DNA of 25,854 nt from CAZLMF01 sp964560565 (lineage in GTDB: Bacteria; Bacillota; Clostridia; Oscillospirales; Ruminococcaceae): contig CAZLMF010000017.1 in the NCBI GenBank assembly GCA_964560565.1, forward strand, positions 1-25,854, written 5' to 3'. The notes under the pieces are model-generated. The model did not search any database. It was not told the origin of the DNA and saw only the letters and a program-made list of their open reading frames with translations. Position numbers and translations under genes: made by a program. Numbering within the stretch: position 1 is the stretch's first letter; each line of letters starts with the position of its first letter. Shown piece after piece: positions 15,733 through 23,384 of this stretch.

Positions 15733-16563
15733 ATGAAAACACTAGAAACGATTTGCACCGCTAAAACTGTTGAAGAGGCTATACAGCTTGCTGCACAGGA
15801 ACTTGGAGCAAGTTTAGACAAGCTCAAAATTGAGGTGTTGGAGGAGCCTAAAAAGGGCTTATTTGGCGGCTTAAAGGGTGAAGCTAAAGTCAAAGCTGTG
15901 TATGAGTATGAGCCATCAAAAATCGAGCTTGCAATGCAGTACCTTGAAAAGGTTCTAGTAAAGCTTGAAATACCTGTGGAAATTGTTCCAACTGAAGTTG
16001 AGGGCGGCGCAGTGCTTGACATTAAAGGCGAGGGCATGGGCGTAATCATAGGCAGAAGGGGTGAAACCCTTGATGCCTTGCAATATCTTGCATCTTTAGT
16101 TTGCAATAAGGGTAGCGATGATTACTACCGCATTACAGTAGACAGCAATGGCTACCGTGACAAGCGCAAGACAACACTAGAGGAGCTTGCTACAAAGATT
16201 GCTAAAACCGTTGCACGCACAGGGCGCACATCAGCGCTTGAGCCTATGAACCCATATGAGCGCAGGATTATTCACTCCGCAGTTTCAAATATTGAGGGAG
16301 TTGCCTCCCGTTCCACCGGTGAGGATCCTAACCGCAAGGTTATAATAAGCTCACTAAACCGCAAGCCACGCAGCTTTGACAAGGGAAGCAAGCCAGGCAA
16401 TAGGGATGCAAGCAAGGATAATAAGCGCCCTCAGTTTAATAAGCCAAAGGGTGATGGCTTCACCACAAGCTTTGAAAAGGAATACAAAAGGCCCGTTGCA
16501 CCTGCACCCACAGTGGTGGAGGAGGAAAAGTCAGCGGAGCTTTACGGTAAAATCAAGCTATAA
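15733..16563 (+). CDS. jag: Jag/KhpB RNA-binding protein
   Basis: RNA-binding protein of the KhpA/KhpB system, associated with YidC and cell elongation in Gram-positives. Domains in order: Jag-N (1-58, with KTVEEAIQLAAQELG and PKKGLFGGLKG), KH (GEGMGVIIGRRGETLDALQY), R3H (PYERRIIHSAV with its Arg and His, ending SRSTGEDPNRKV). A basic low-complexity tail of some 70 residues ends the protein. GGAGG precedes the ATG. Upstream of that site are two small hairpins (ATTTG-ATGG-CAAAT, and GCAGG-GAAA-CCTGC at 15704-15717), possibly a leader structure. Confidence 0.95.
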   Translation: MKTLETICTAKTVEEAIQLAAQELGASLDKLKIEVLEEPKKGLFGGLKGEAKVKAVYEYEPSKIELAMQYLEKVLVKLEIPVEIVPTEVEGGAVLDIKGEGMGVIIGRRGETLDALQYLASLVCNKGSDDYYRITVDSNGYRDKRKTTLEELATKIAKTVARTGRTSALEPMNPYERRIIHSAVSNIEGVASRSTGEDPNRKVIISSLNRKPRSFDKGSKPGNRDASKDNKRPQFNKPKGDGFTTSFEKEYKRPVAPAPTVVEEEKSAELYGKIKL

Positions 16564-16579
16564 GGAAAGGTAGTCTATT

Positions 16580-17953
16580 ATGGATACAATAGCCGCGATT
16601 TCCACTTGCCGTGGGCAGGCCGGAATTTCGGTAATTAGAATATCTGGGAAGAAGGCTCTTGCGGTTGCCGCAAGAGTCTTTCGCCCTTTTGACGCAACTG
16701 CCGTGGAGGACATGGCAGGCTACACTGCAAAATACGGCGTTGTAATGGATAGTGACGGGGAAATCGACGACGCTGTTATGCTTGTTTTTAAGTCGCCTCA
16801 TAGCTATACGGGTGAAGACATTGCCGAAATATCCTGCCACGGTGGGGTATATATATCCGAGCGTGTTTTGCAGGCGGCTATATCCGCAGGCGCAAAGGGC
16901 GCAGAGCGTGGGGAATTCACAAAGCGCGCATTTTTAGGAGGCAAGCTTGACCTTTCACAAGCGGAATCGGTTATGGAGCTTATCTCCGCTCAGGGCAAGC
17001 AGCTGCACCGCTCCGCAAGGGCAATGCGCAAAGGCGCATTGTCGCAGAAAATCGAGCTTGCGGCGAACGATTTAGTTTCAATTGCAGGGGAGCTTGCCGC
17101 ATGGCTTGACTACCCTGATGAGGATATTGCTCCTGTTGATTCTAAGGGCTTACTATGCTCCATTGAAAAGGCAAGGTGCGGTGTCAAAAAGCTATTATCC
17201 GCCTATGAAAGCGGCTCTCTTCTAAGAGGTGGAATTGACACCGCCATTATAGGCAAGCCAAATGTGGGCAAGTCCACCCTTATGAATCTTCTTACAGGCT
17301 ATGAGCGCAGTATTGTCACCGAGCACGCAGGCACTACCCGAGATATAGTGCAGGAACAGGTAATACTCGGCGACTTAACCCTAAAGCTAAGTGACACAGC
17401 AGGAATAAGGGATACTGACAATGAAATTGAGCTAATAGGTGTACAGCGCTCCTATGAGCGCATTGAATCCGCACAGCTTATAATTGCTGTTTTTGACGGC
17501 TCAAAGGAGCTAAATAACGAGGATATGAGCATTATAGTGCGTATAGCCGAAAGCGGCGACGAAATGCCCTGTATAGCTATAATAAACAAGTGCGACCTGC
17601 CTCAAGGGATAGACAAAGAGTTTATTCGCAGTAGATTTATACGCACAGTAGAAATATCAGCCGCAAACGGAACAGGAATAGAGGAGCTTACAGAAGCTAT
17701 TACAGCCACCCTAAAGCTTGAAAACATACTGGAGGACGGGGAAATCATAGTCAGCCAAAGGCAAAGAGGCTCTTTGCTGGAGGCATTGGAAAGGCTTGAC
17801 GAATGCACAAAAGCAGTACAGGAGGGGGTTACCCTTGATGCTGTCGGTGCTACACTAGATAGAGCGATTGAACCTTTGCTTACCCTTAGCGGAAAGAGGG
17901 TTTCCGATGCTGTGGTGGATGAGGTTTTCGCACGCTTTTGCGTTGGGAAGTAG
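16580..17953 (+). CDS. mnmE: tRNA uridine-5-carboxymethylaminomethyl modification GTPase MnmE
   Basis: With MnmG it modifies U34 of wobble tRNAs, using tetrahydrofolate and GTP. The N-terminal folate-binding domain has TIAAISTCRGQAGISVIRIS and SPHSYTGEDIAEISCHGG. The G domain, inserted in the helical domain, shows G1 GKPNVGKS (225-232), G2 TTRD, G3 DTAG and G4 NKCD. The protein ends FARFCVGK, the conserved C-x-G-K with the catalytic Cys. Length 457 is normal. It follows jag by 16 nt and is followed by its partner mnmG after 18 nt. Confidence 0.97.
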   Translation: MDTIAAISTCRGQAGISVIRISGKKALAVAARVFRPFDATAVEDMAGYTAKYGVVMDSDGEIDDAVMLVFKSPHSYTGEDIAEISCHGGVYISERVLQAAISAGAKGAERGEFTKRAFLGGKLDLSQAESVMELISAQGKQLHRSARAMRKGALSQKIELAANDLVSIAGELAAWLDYPDEDIAPVDSKGLLCSIEKARCGVKKLLSAYESGSLLRGGIDTAIIGKPNVGKSTLMNLLTGYERSIVTEHAGTTRDIVQEQVILGDLTLKLSDTAGIRDTDNEIELIGVQRSYERIESAQLIIAVFDGSKELNNEDMSIIVRIAESGDEMPCIAIINKCDLPQGIDKEFIRSRFIRTVEISAANGTGIEELTEAITATLKLENILEDGEIIVSQRQRGSLLEALERLDECTKAVQEGVTLDAVGATLDRAIEPLLTLSGKRVSDAVVDEVFARFCVGK

Positions 17954-17971
17954 AATACAAGGAGCAATTAC

Positions 17972-19879
17972 ATGAGCAATTTGATAAATATAAACAGCGG
18001 CTATGATGTGGTTGTCATTGGCGCAGGTCACGCAGGTTGCGAGGCCGCCCTTGCAAGCGCAAAGCTTGGATGCAAGGTGGCGATTTTCACTCTAAGCCTT
18101 GATACCATTGCAAATCTGCCGTGCAATCCCTCCATAGGCGGCACTGCAAAGGGCACATTGGTCTATGAAATCGACGCTTTAGGCGGCGAAATGGGGCGTG
18201 CCGCCGATGCCACAAGCTTGCAATCAAGAACGCTAAACAAGGGCAAAGGCCCAGCTGTACATAGCTTGCGAATGCAGATAGATAGGGTGCGCTACCACCA
18301 GCATATGAAAATGGCGCTTGAACACTGTGAAAACATAGATATAAAGCAAGCGGAGGTTGTGAAAATCCTCACCGAGGACGATAGGGTATGCGGCATTGAA
18401 ACCTCCCTAGGGGCGAAAATCCCTTGCAAGGCGGCGATAATCTCAACAGGCACATATCTTATGGGTAGAATTCATGTGGGGGAGCTTTCCTATGAAAGTG
18501 GGCCGGATAATGTTATGCCTGCCACAAAGCTAACGGAAAGCCTTATGGAGCTTGGGGTTTCCATGCGCCGATTCAAGACGGGCACTCCTGCAAGAGTGCA
18601 TCGTAGGTCAATAGATTTCTCCGAGCTTGAATTACAGCCTGGGGACTACCCTGCCCCTGCTTTTTCTGCCGATACTAAGGGCGAAATTGAAAACAAACTG
18701 GATTGCTACATTGCATATACAAATGAGCATACCCATGAGGTAATACGCAAGAACCTCCTCCGCTCCCCTATGTATTCGGGTAGAATTGAGGGTGTAGGCC
18801 CTAGATACTGCCCCTCTATTGAGGACAAAGTCGTTCGCTTTGCCGATAAGGAAAGACATCAGATTTTCATTGAGCCTATGGGAATGGATACAAATGAGTT
18901 ATATTTACAGGGGGTTTCCTCCAGCTTGCCTGAAGAAGTGCAAATTGAGTTTTTGCGCACCATTAAGGGTTTAGAAAATGTAAGCATTATGCGCACTGGG
19001 TATGCCATAGAATACGATTGTGCCGACCCCACACAGCTTTTGCCCACCTTAGAGTTTATGAAAATACGAGGGCTTTACGGCGCAGGGCAGTTCAACGGTT
19101 CAAGCGGTTATGAGGAAGCGGCGGCGCAAGGGTTGCTTGCAGGGATAAATGCCGTAGCGCAGATTACAGGAAAAGAGCCTTTAATCCTTGACAGGGCAAG
19201 CTCTTATATCGGCACTTTGGTTGACGATTTAGTCACTAAGGGCTGCAACGACCCATATCGCATGATGACCTCACGCAGTGAATACCGCCTTACTTTGCGG
19301 CAGGACAATGCCGAGGAAAGGCTTACTCCTATTGGGTATGAGCGAGGGTTGATTTCCCAGGAAAGATACGACCGCTATATAGAAAGCAAAACACAGCTTG
19401 AAAGCGAGCTAAAACGCTTATGGAAGCTTAACATTGCGCCGTCAAAGGCGCTAAACGAGCTTTTGACGGAGGTTGGCACTGCGCCCATATCAACGGGGAT
19501 AAAAGCGGCGGAGCTAATTCGCCGACCGCAAGTGACTTATGATATGCTTGCCCCTTTTGATAAGGATAGAACAGAGCTAAGTGAAAAGGTAAAGTTCCAA
19601 GTTGAGGTTTCAATAAAATACGAGGGGTATATAAATAAGCAAAGTATACAGATAGAAGAAATGCGTAGGCTTGAAAATAAGGCTTTGCCAAAAGATTTCG
19701 ACTACTGCGCCATAAAAGGCTTGCGCATAGAAGCGGTTGAGAAGCTAAACCGCATTGCGCCTCTTAACATAGGGCAAGCAAGCCGTATATCAGGGGTGTC
19801 CCCTGCTGATATTTCAGTTTTGCTAATTTGGCTTGCGGCACAAAATCCAAGGAGGGGAAGTTCAACACAAAATGATTAA
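17972..19879 (+). CDS. mnmG: tRNA uridine-5-carboxymethylaminomethyl synthesis enzyme MnmG (GidA)
   Basis: FAD enzyme that acts in a heterotetramer with MnmE. The FAD-binding motif VIGAGHAGCEAA lies at about residues 15-26. The family signatures PCNPSIGGTAKG and GPRYCPSIEDKVVRF (a catalytic-Cys region) are both present, and MTSRSEYRLTLRQDNA and the C-terminal tRNA-binding helices (PLNIGQASRISGVSPADI) follow. The 635-residue length is full. AAGGAG lies 7 nt before the ATG. Its stop overlaps the proposed rsmG start by 8 nt. Confidence 0.97.
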   Translation: MSNLININSGYDVVVIGAGHAGCEAALASAKLGCKVAIFTLSLDTIANLPCNPSIGGTAKGTLVYEIDALGGEMGRAADATSLQSRTLNKGKGPAVHSLRMQIDRVRYHQHMKMALEHCENIDIKQAEVVKILTEDDRVCGIETSLGAKIPCKAAIISTGTYLMGRIHVGELSYESGPDNVMPATKLTESLMELGVSMRRFKTGTPARVHRRSIDFSELELQPGDYPAPAFSADTKGEIENKLDCYIAYTNEHTHEVIRKNLLRSPMYSGRIEGVGPRYCPSIEDKVVRFADKERHQIFIEPMGMDTNELYLQGVSSSLPEEVQIEFLRTIKGLENVSIMRTGYAIEYDCADPTQLLPTLEFMKIRGLYGAGQFNGSSGYEEAAAQGLLAGINAVAQITGKEPLILDRASSYIGTLVDDLVTKGCNDPYRMMTSRSEYRLTLRQDNAEERLTPIGYERGLISQERYDRYIESKTQLESELKRLWKLNIAPSKALNELLTEVGTAPISTGIKAAELIRRPQVTYDMLAPFDKDRTELSEKVKFQVEVSIKYEGYINKQSIQIEEMRRLENKALPKDFDYCAIKGLRIEAVEKLNRIAPLNIGQASRISGVSPADISVLLIWLAAQNPRRGSSTQND

Positions 19880-20648
19880 CAAAGAGTATATGAAGCAGCT
19901 AATTATACAGTCAGGATTAGAATGCACAGATGAGTTTGTTGAAAAGCTCGACCTCTATGCCACCCTTTTAGTGGAGTGGAACGAGAAAATGAATTTAACA
20001 GCCATTACCGAGCCTAATGATATTTGCGTTAAGCACTTCCTTGACAGCCTACTGCCCTTTACGATAATTGAGTTTGAACAGGGCGCAAAGGTCATAGACG
20101 TTGGCACTGGGGCAGGCTTACCAGGAGTGGTAATGAAGCTTTATCGTCCCGATATTGAGCTTACTCTCCTAGACAGCTTAGGCAAACGAGTGAAGTTTTT
20201 GGAGCATTTATGCGAAAATCTTGGCATTGAGGCAAAATGTATCCATAGTAGAGCAGAAGACGGCGCACGTTGCACGAAAGAGTGCAACAATGATGAAAAT
20301 ATGCCCCTTCGTGAGAGCTTTGACGTTGCAATAGCAAGAGCGGTGGCAGGCTTGCCTGTGCTTTTTGAGTATTTGCTCCCCTATGTGAAAGTTGGAGGAA
20401 AGCTACTCGCCTTAAAAGGAAAAGCAGTTTACGATGAGGTAAAGGCAAGCGGTCAAGCTTGCAGACTCCTTGGTGGGGAGCGCGCACAGCTTATCGACTA
20501 CACACTTTCCGCAGGGAATTGTGGAAAACTCGACGCTCAAAATCCCACACAAGACAATGATAGAGTTTTGGTGCTTGTCCAAAAGATATCGCATACGCCG
20601 ACAAAGTATCCTAGAAACTCCGCTCAGATAGCAAAAAAGCCGCTGTAA
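19872..20648 (+). CDS. rsmG: 16S rRNA (guanine-N7) methyltransferase RsmG (GidB)
   Basis: Methylates G527 of 16S rRNA (E. coli numbering) with S-adenosylmethionine. The core shows LLVEWNEKMNLTAIT, KHFLDSLLP, the SAM loop VIDVGTGAGLPGV and VAIARAVAGLPVL. The ATG at 19872 lies within the mnmG end; GGAGGGG is about 14 nt upstream, so an alternative start at 19890 cannot be excluded. At 258 residues it is a little longer than usual. The final residues KKPL and the stop codon are part of the terminator hairpin. Confidence 0.94.
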   Translation: MINKEYMKQLIIQSGLECTDEFVEKLDLYATLLVEWNEKMNLTAITEPNDICVKHFLDSLLPFTIIEFEQGAKVIDVGTGAGLPGVVMKLYRPDIELTLLDSLGKRVKFLEHLCENLGIEAKCIHSRAEDGARCTKECNNDENMPLRESFDVAIARAVAGLPVLFEYLLPYVKVGGKLLALKGKAVYDEVKASGQACRLLGGERAQLIDYTLSAGNCGKLDAQNPTQDNDRVLVLVQKISHTPTKYPRNSAQIAKKPL

Positions 20649-20660
20649 AGCGGCTTTTTT
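20633..20660 (+). terminator. Rho-independent terminator of the rpmH-rsmG cluster
   Basis: AAAAAAGCCGC (20633-20643), loop TGTAAA, GCGGCTTTTTT (20650-20660). The 11-bp stem includes the A/T tracts, and the T run completes a classical terminator. The rsmG stop codon lies in the loop. Confidence 0.92.
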
Positions 20661-20704
20661 GTTGTAGCGCTATATATAACAGCAGATTATGGCGACAAAA
20701 AATA

Positions 20705-20734
20705 TTGGAAAATAGTGACAAATGATGTTATTAT
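20705..20734 (+). promoter_or_regulatory. Probable noc promoter
   Basis: TTGGAA (20705-20710), 18-nt spacer and TATTAT (20729-20734) with an extended TG one base upstream of the -10. It lies just after the rsmG terminator, where noc needs its own promoter. The hexamers are imperfect. Confidence 0.45.
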
Positions 20735-20779
20735 AAAGTTGCATAGTATGTTGTACAAGATGTAGAAAGGGTGATTAGA

Positions 20780-21604
20780 TTGGCAACTATATTTAGTGGA
20801 GGATTTAGTGGAGGACGGGAAAAGGTCGTGAACAAAGTGATACAAGTTGGAGTGGAGGATATTCAACCCAATCCTCATCAGCCACGGACACAATTTGCAG
20901 AAGCGGAGCTTTTGGAGCTTGCGGCAAGCATAAGGCAAAACGGAGTTTTACAGCCGTTGACAGTACGCCGACTTGCTGACGGGAAGTTCGAGCTTATATC
21001 AGGCGAGCGCAGACTGCGAGCTGCAAAATTTGCAAGCCTTGAATATGTTCCTTGTATAGTGATGGACACCACAGCGCGTAATTCCGCTGTGCTTGCCTTA
21101 ATAGAGAACATTCAAAGGCAGGATTTAAGCTACTTTGATGAGGCTTATGCAATTGACCGATTGATTGACTTTTATGGCATGACACAGGAAGATGCGGCAA
21201 TTAAGCTTGGAAAAGCTCAATCGACTATTGCAAATAAGCTGCGGTTATTAAGGCTTACGGAGCTTGAAAAAAAGCTGCTGATGGAATACGGCATGACTGA
21301 GCGCCATGCAAGGGCGCTGCTTAGAATACCCGAGGAAGCATACCGCTTAGAGGTAATCGAGAAGGTGCATAAAAGCGCACTTAATGTTTGTCAAACTGAA
21401 CAGCTTGTCGAGCAGACTCTAACACAGATGGATATTCCCCCAAGAGCAAAGCGTGTAATGGTGATAAGTGATGTAAGAATGTTTGTAAACACCATAAACC
21501 GAGCGGTGGAGCATATGCAAGCCGCTGGAATAATGGCAAAGTCACATAAGACTCAAAATGAAGACTACATAGAGTATACAGTGAAAATACCGCTAAAGAA
21601 GTAA
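20780..21604 (+). CDS. noc: Noc-type ParB-like nucleoid occlusion protein
   Basis: ParB/Srx-fold CTPase that in Bacillus spreads from NBS sites and blocks division over the nucleoid. Shown here: VEDIQPNPHQPRTQF (ParB box I), SGERRLRAAKF (CTP-binding GERR), ALIENIQRQDLSYFDEA, and the helix-turn-helix MTQEDAAIKLGKAQSTIANKLRLLRL. Assignment to Noc rather than ParB rests on the location (rsmG-noc-parA-parB as in Bacillus). I start at TTG 20780, 9 nt after AAAGG; a GTG at 20771 abuts that site. The N-terminus is FSGGFSGG, encoded by a 12-nt tandem repeat, and lacks an obvious amphipathic membrane helix. Confidence 0.85.
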   Translation: MATIFSGGFSGGREKVVNKVIQVGVEDIQPNPHQPRTQFAEAELLELAASIRQNGVLQPLTVRRLADGKFELISGERRLRAAKFASLEYVPCIVMDTTARNSAVLALIENIQRQDLSYFDEAYAIDRLIDFYGMTQEDAAIKLGKAQSTIANKLRLLRLTELEKKLLMEYGMTERHARALLRIPEEAYRLEVIEKVHKSALNVCQTEQLVEQTLTQMDIPPRAKRVMVISDVRMFVNTINRAVEHMQAAGIMAKSHKTQNEDYIEYTVKIPLKK

Positions 21605-21618
21605 AACTACCGTTTTGC

Positions 21619-21640
21619 AAATGTTCCACATGGAACATTT
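21619..21640. other. parS: parS-like centromere site
   Basis: A 22-nt palindrome with perfect 10-bp arms (AAATGTTCCA / TGGAACATTT) around a CA centre. The inner 16-mer TGTTCCACATGGAACA (21622-21637) differs from the known parS form TGTTCCACGTGGAACA only at one central base (G to A). It lies between noc and parA, a common parS location. ParB should load here. Confidence 0.8.
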
Positions 21641-21654
21641 TTCGACTTACCCCT

Positions 21655-21682
21655 TTAACAATGCAATAGAGTGTGTTATAAT
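21655..21682 (+). promoter_or_regulatory. Promoter of parA-parB
   Basis: TTAACA (21655-21660), 16-nt spacer, TATAAT (21677-21682) with an extended TG one base upstream of the -10. The predicted start near 21689 falls within the left arm of the adjacent hairpin. The parS-like site lies only 15-18 nt upstream of the -35. Confidence 0.6.
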
Positions 21683-21720
21683 AGTCTTAAAATCTTTGAT
21701 TTTAAGACTATTTTCTTTTA
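21680..21720 (+). terminator. AT-rich hairpin terminator of noc
   Basis: A 15-bp perfect stem (21680-21694 with 21698-21712) around a TTT loop, followed by TTCTTTTA. The stem is AT rich but long. It would stop noc transcripts, while transcripts from the overlapping parA promoter start inside the left arm and so cannot form the whole stem. Confidence 0.6.
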
Positions 21721-21753
21721 AATAGGGCAGTTAAAATGATAGGGGGAAATCCG

Positions 21754-22554
21754 TTGGGGAAAATATTTGCAATTGCAAACCAAAAGGGCGGAGTAGGTAA
21801 AACTACCACAACCGTCAGCCTTTCGGCGGCCTTTGGCAAGCTTGGAATGCGAGTTTTAGTGGTTGATATGGACCAACAGGGCAACACTACTAGCGGTTAC
21901 GGAGTCAATAAGCGTGGGTTGAATGCCACAAGCTACAACATTCTAATGGGTGAGCGCAGAGCGCAGGATGCCATTGTCAAGACACGTTTCGATGATGTGT
22001 ATATTTTGCCTGCTAATACCGATTTAGCTGGTGCAGAGCTTGAAATGGTTGACTTGGAAAACCGTGCTCTTATGCTTAAAAAAGCGCTTGCGTCTGTTAA
22101 AGGCGATTTTGACTATATCTTTATTGACTGCCCTCCTTCACTGGGGCTTATTACGCTTAACTCCCTTGCGGCGGCGGATAGCTTAATTATTCCTATGCAG
22201 TGTGAGTTCTACTCTTTGGAGGGGCTTACACAGCTTATTGAAACGGTGAAAATAGTCAAACAGCGCTATAATGCTGATATTGACGTGTCGGGGATACTCT
22301 TTACCATGTACGACCAAAGGCTGAATGTGACAGGTCAGGTGGTAAGTGAAGTTAAAAGACATTTAGGCAACAAGGCGTTTAATACCGTTATACCGAGGAA
22401 TATTCGCTTATCTGAGGCGCCAAGCTATGGCGAGCCTATTATATACTATGACAGAGTATCAAAGGGCGCAGAGGCATATATGGCACTTGCGCTGGAAATA
22501 CTTGAAAGAGAGAAGCAATTAAAAAAATCAAAAACAAAAGGGGGTAGAGCATAA
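21754..22554 (+). CDS. parA: ParA/Soj chromosome-partitioning ATPase
   Basis: Deviant-Walker ATPase that drives origin segregation with ParB and influences DnaA activity in Bacillus. KIFAIANQKGGVGKTTTTVS holds the deviant Walker A (KGGVGKTT) with the signature lysine. VLVVDMDQQGN is Walker A', and YIFIDCPPSLGLITLN is Walker B. I start at TTG 21754 (MGKIFAIANQKGG), 7 nt after AGGGGG; the ATG at 21736 would add six residues and lies before that site. The product is 266 residues. Its stop overlaps the parB start (TAATG), implying translational coupling. Confidence 0.95.
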   Translation: MGKIFAIANQKGGVGKTTTTVSLSAAFGKLGMRVLVVDMDQQGNTTSGYGVNKRGLNATSYNILMGERRAQDAIVKTRFDDVYILPANTDLAGAELEMVDLENRALMLKKALASVKGDFDYIFIDCPPSLGLITLNSLAAADSLIIPMQCEFYSLEGLTQLIETVKIVKQRYNADIDVSGILFTMYDQRLNVTGQVVSEVKRHLGNKAFNTVIPRNIRLSEAPSYGEPIIYYDRVSKGAEAYMALALEILEREKQLKKSKTKGGRA

Positions 22555-23284
22555 TGGCGAAGCGAGGAGGCTTAGGAAAAGGGCTTGAGGCGCTTTTTGA
22601 CGATAACTCCACAGGGGATATGAACTCCTCTCAGCTTATGAGAATTAGTCAAATCGAGCCGAATAAGTCCCAACCAAGGCGTGACTTTGACACGGAAAGC
22701 CTTGCGGCTTTAGCGGAAACGATAAAAGAGCATGGAATTTTACAGCCCCTTGTGGTAAGACCGCTTTCAGGCGGAGGTTACCAAATTGTCGCAGGTGAGC
22801 GTAGATGGCGAGCAAGCAAGCTTTTAGGGCTAGAGGAAGTTCCTGTTATAGTTAAAGAGCTTGACGACAAGCAGACTATGCAGCTTGCGCTGATTGAGAA
22901 TTTACAGCGTGAGAACCTAAACCCCATTGAGGAATCGTTAGGATTTAGGGAGCTTATGGACTCTCACGGTATGACACAGGAGGCAGTATCAAAGATAGTC
23001 GGCAGATCCCGTTCGGCAGTAGCAAACGCTCTTAGGCTATTAGGACTGCCGGAGGATATAAGAAAGCTTGTTCGTGAGGGAGCAATATCCGTAGGGCATG
23101 CAAAAATACTGCTATCAGTAGAGGATAAAACTTCACAGCAAGAGCTTGCAAAGCTCAGCGCAAAGGGCGAGCTTACAGTGCGAGCGCTAGAAAAGCTTGT
23201 TAGCACCGCCGCAAAGGATAAAGCGGACAAAAAGGCAAAGCCCGAGGTTAAGAAGGACAGCTACTACAAGGAAATGGAGCTTTC
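22554..23284 (+). CDS. parB: ParB/Spo0J centromere-binding protein, 3' end missing
   Basis: Binds parS and spreads as a CTP-dependent clamp. It opens with the typical MAKRGGLGKGLEALF, followed by ISQIEPNKSQPRRDFD (box I), VAGERRWRASK (CTP site) and LALIENLQRENLNPIEE. The helix-turn-helix MTQEAVSKIVGRSRSAVANA comes next. The sequence runs to YYKEMELS, the beginning of the C-terminal dimerisation domain, where the N run begins. About 243 of a usual 280-290 residues are present. The open frame across the gap into serS is an artefact of 100 N being called in frame. Confidence 0.95.
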
Positions 23285-23384
23285 NNNNNNNNNNNNNNNN
23301 NNNNNNNNNNNNNNNNNNNNNNNNNNNNNNNNNNNNNNNNNNNNNNNNNNNNNNNNNNNNNNNNNNNNNNNNNNNNNNNNNNNN
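23285..23384. other. Assembly gap of 100 N
   Basis: Exactly 100 N, the usual placeholder for a gap of unknown length. It removes the end of parB and the start of serS. Those missing coding parts alone need roughly 170 bp, so the true gap must be larger than 100 bp if the flanks are truly adjacent, and it could hide a further gene. Confidence 0.98.

Noticed and set aside
21381..21638. Minus-strand 85-residue frame starting MFHVEH
   Set aside because: This peptide start is the translated parS palindrome, and the rest is antisense to noc with no family features.
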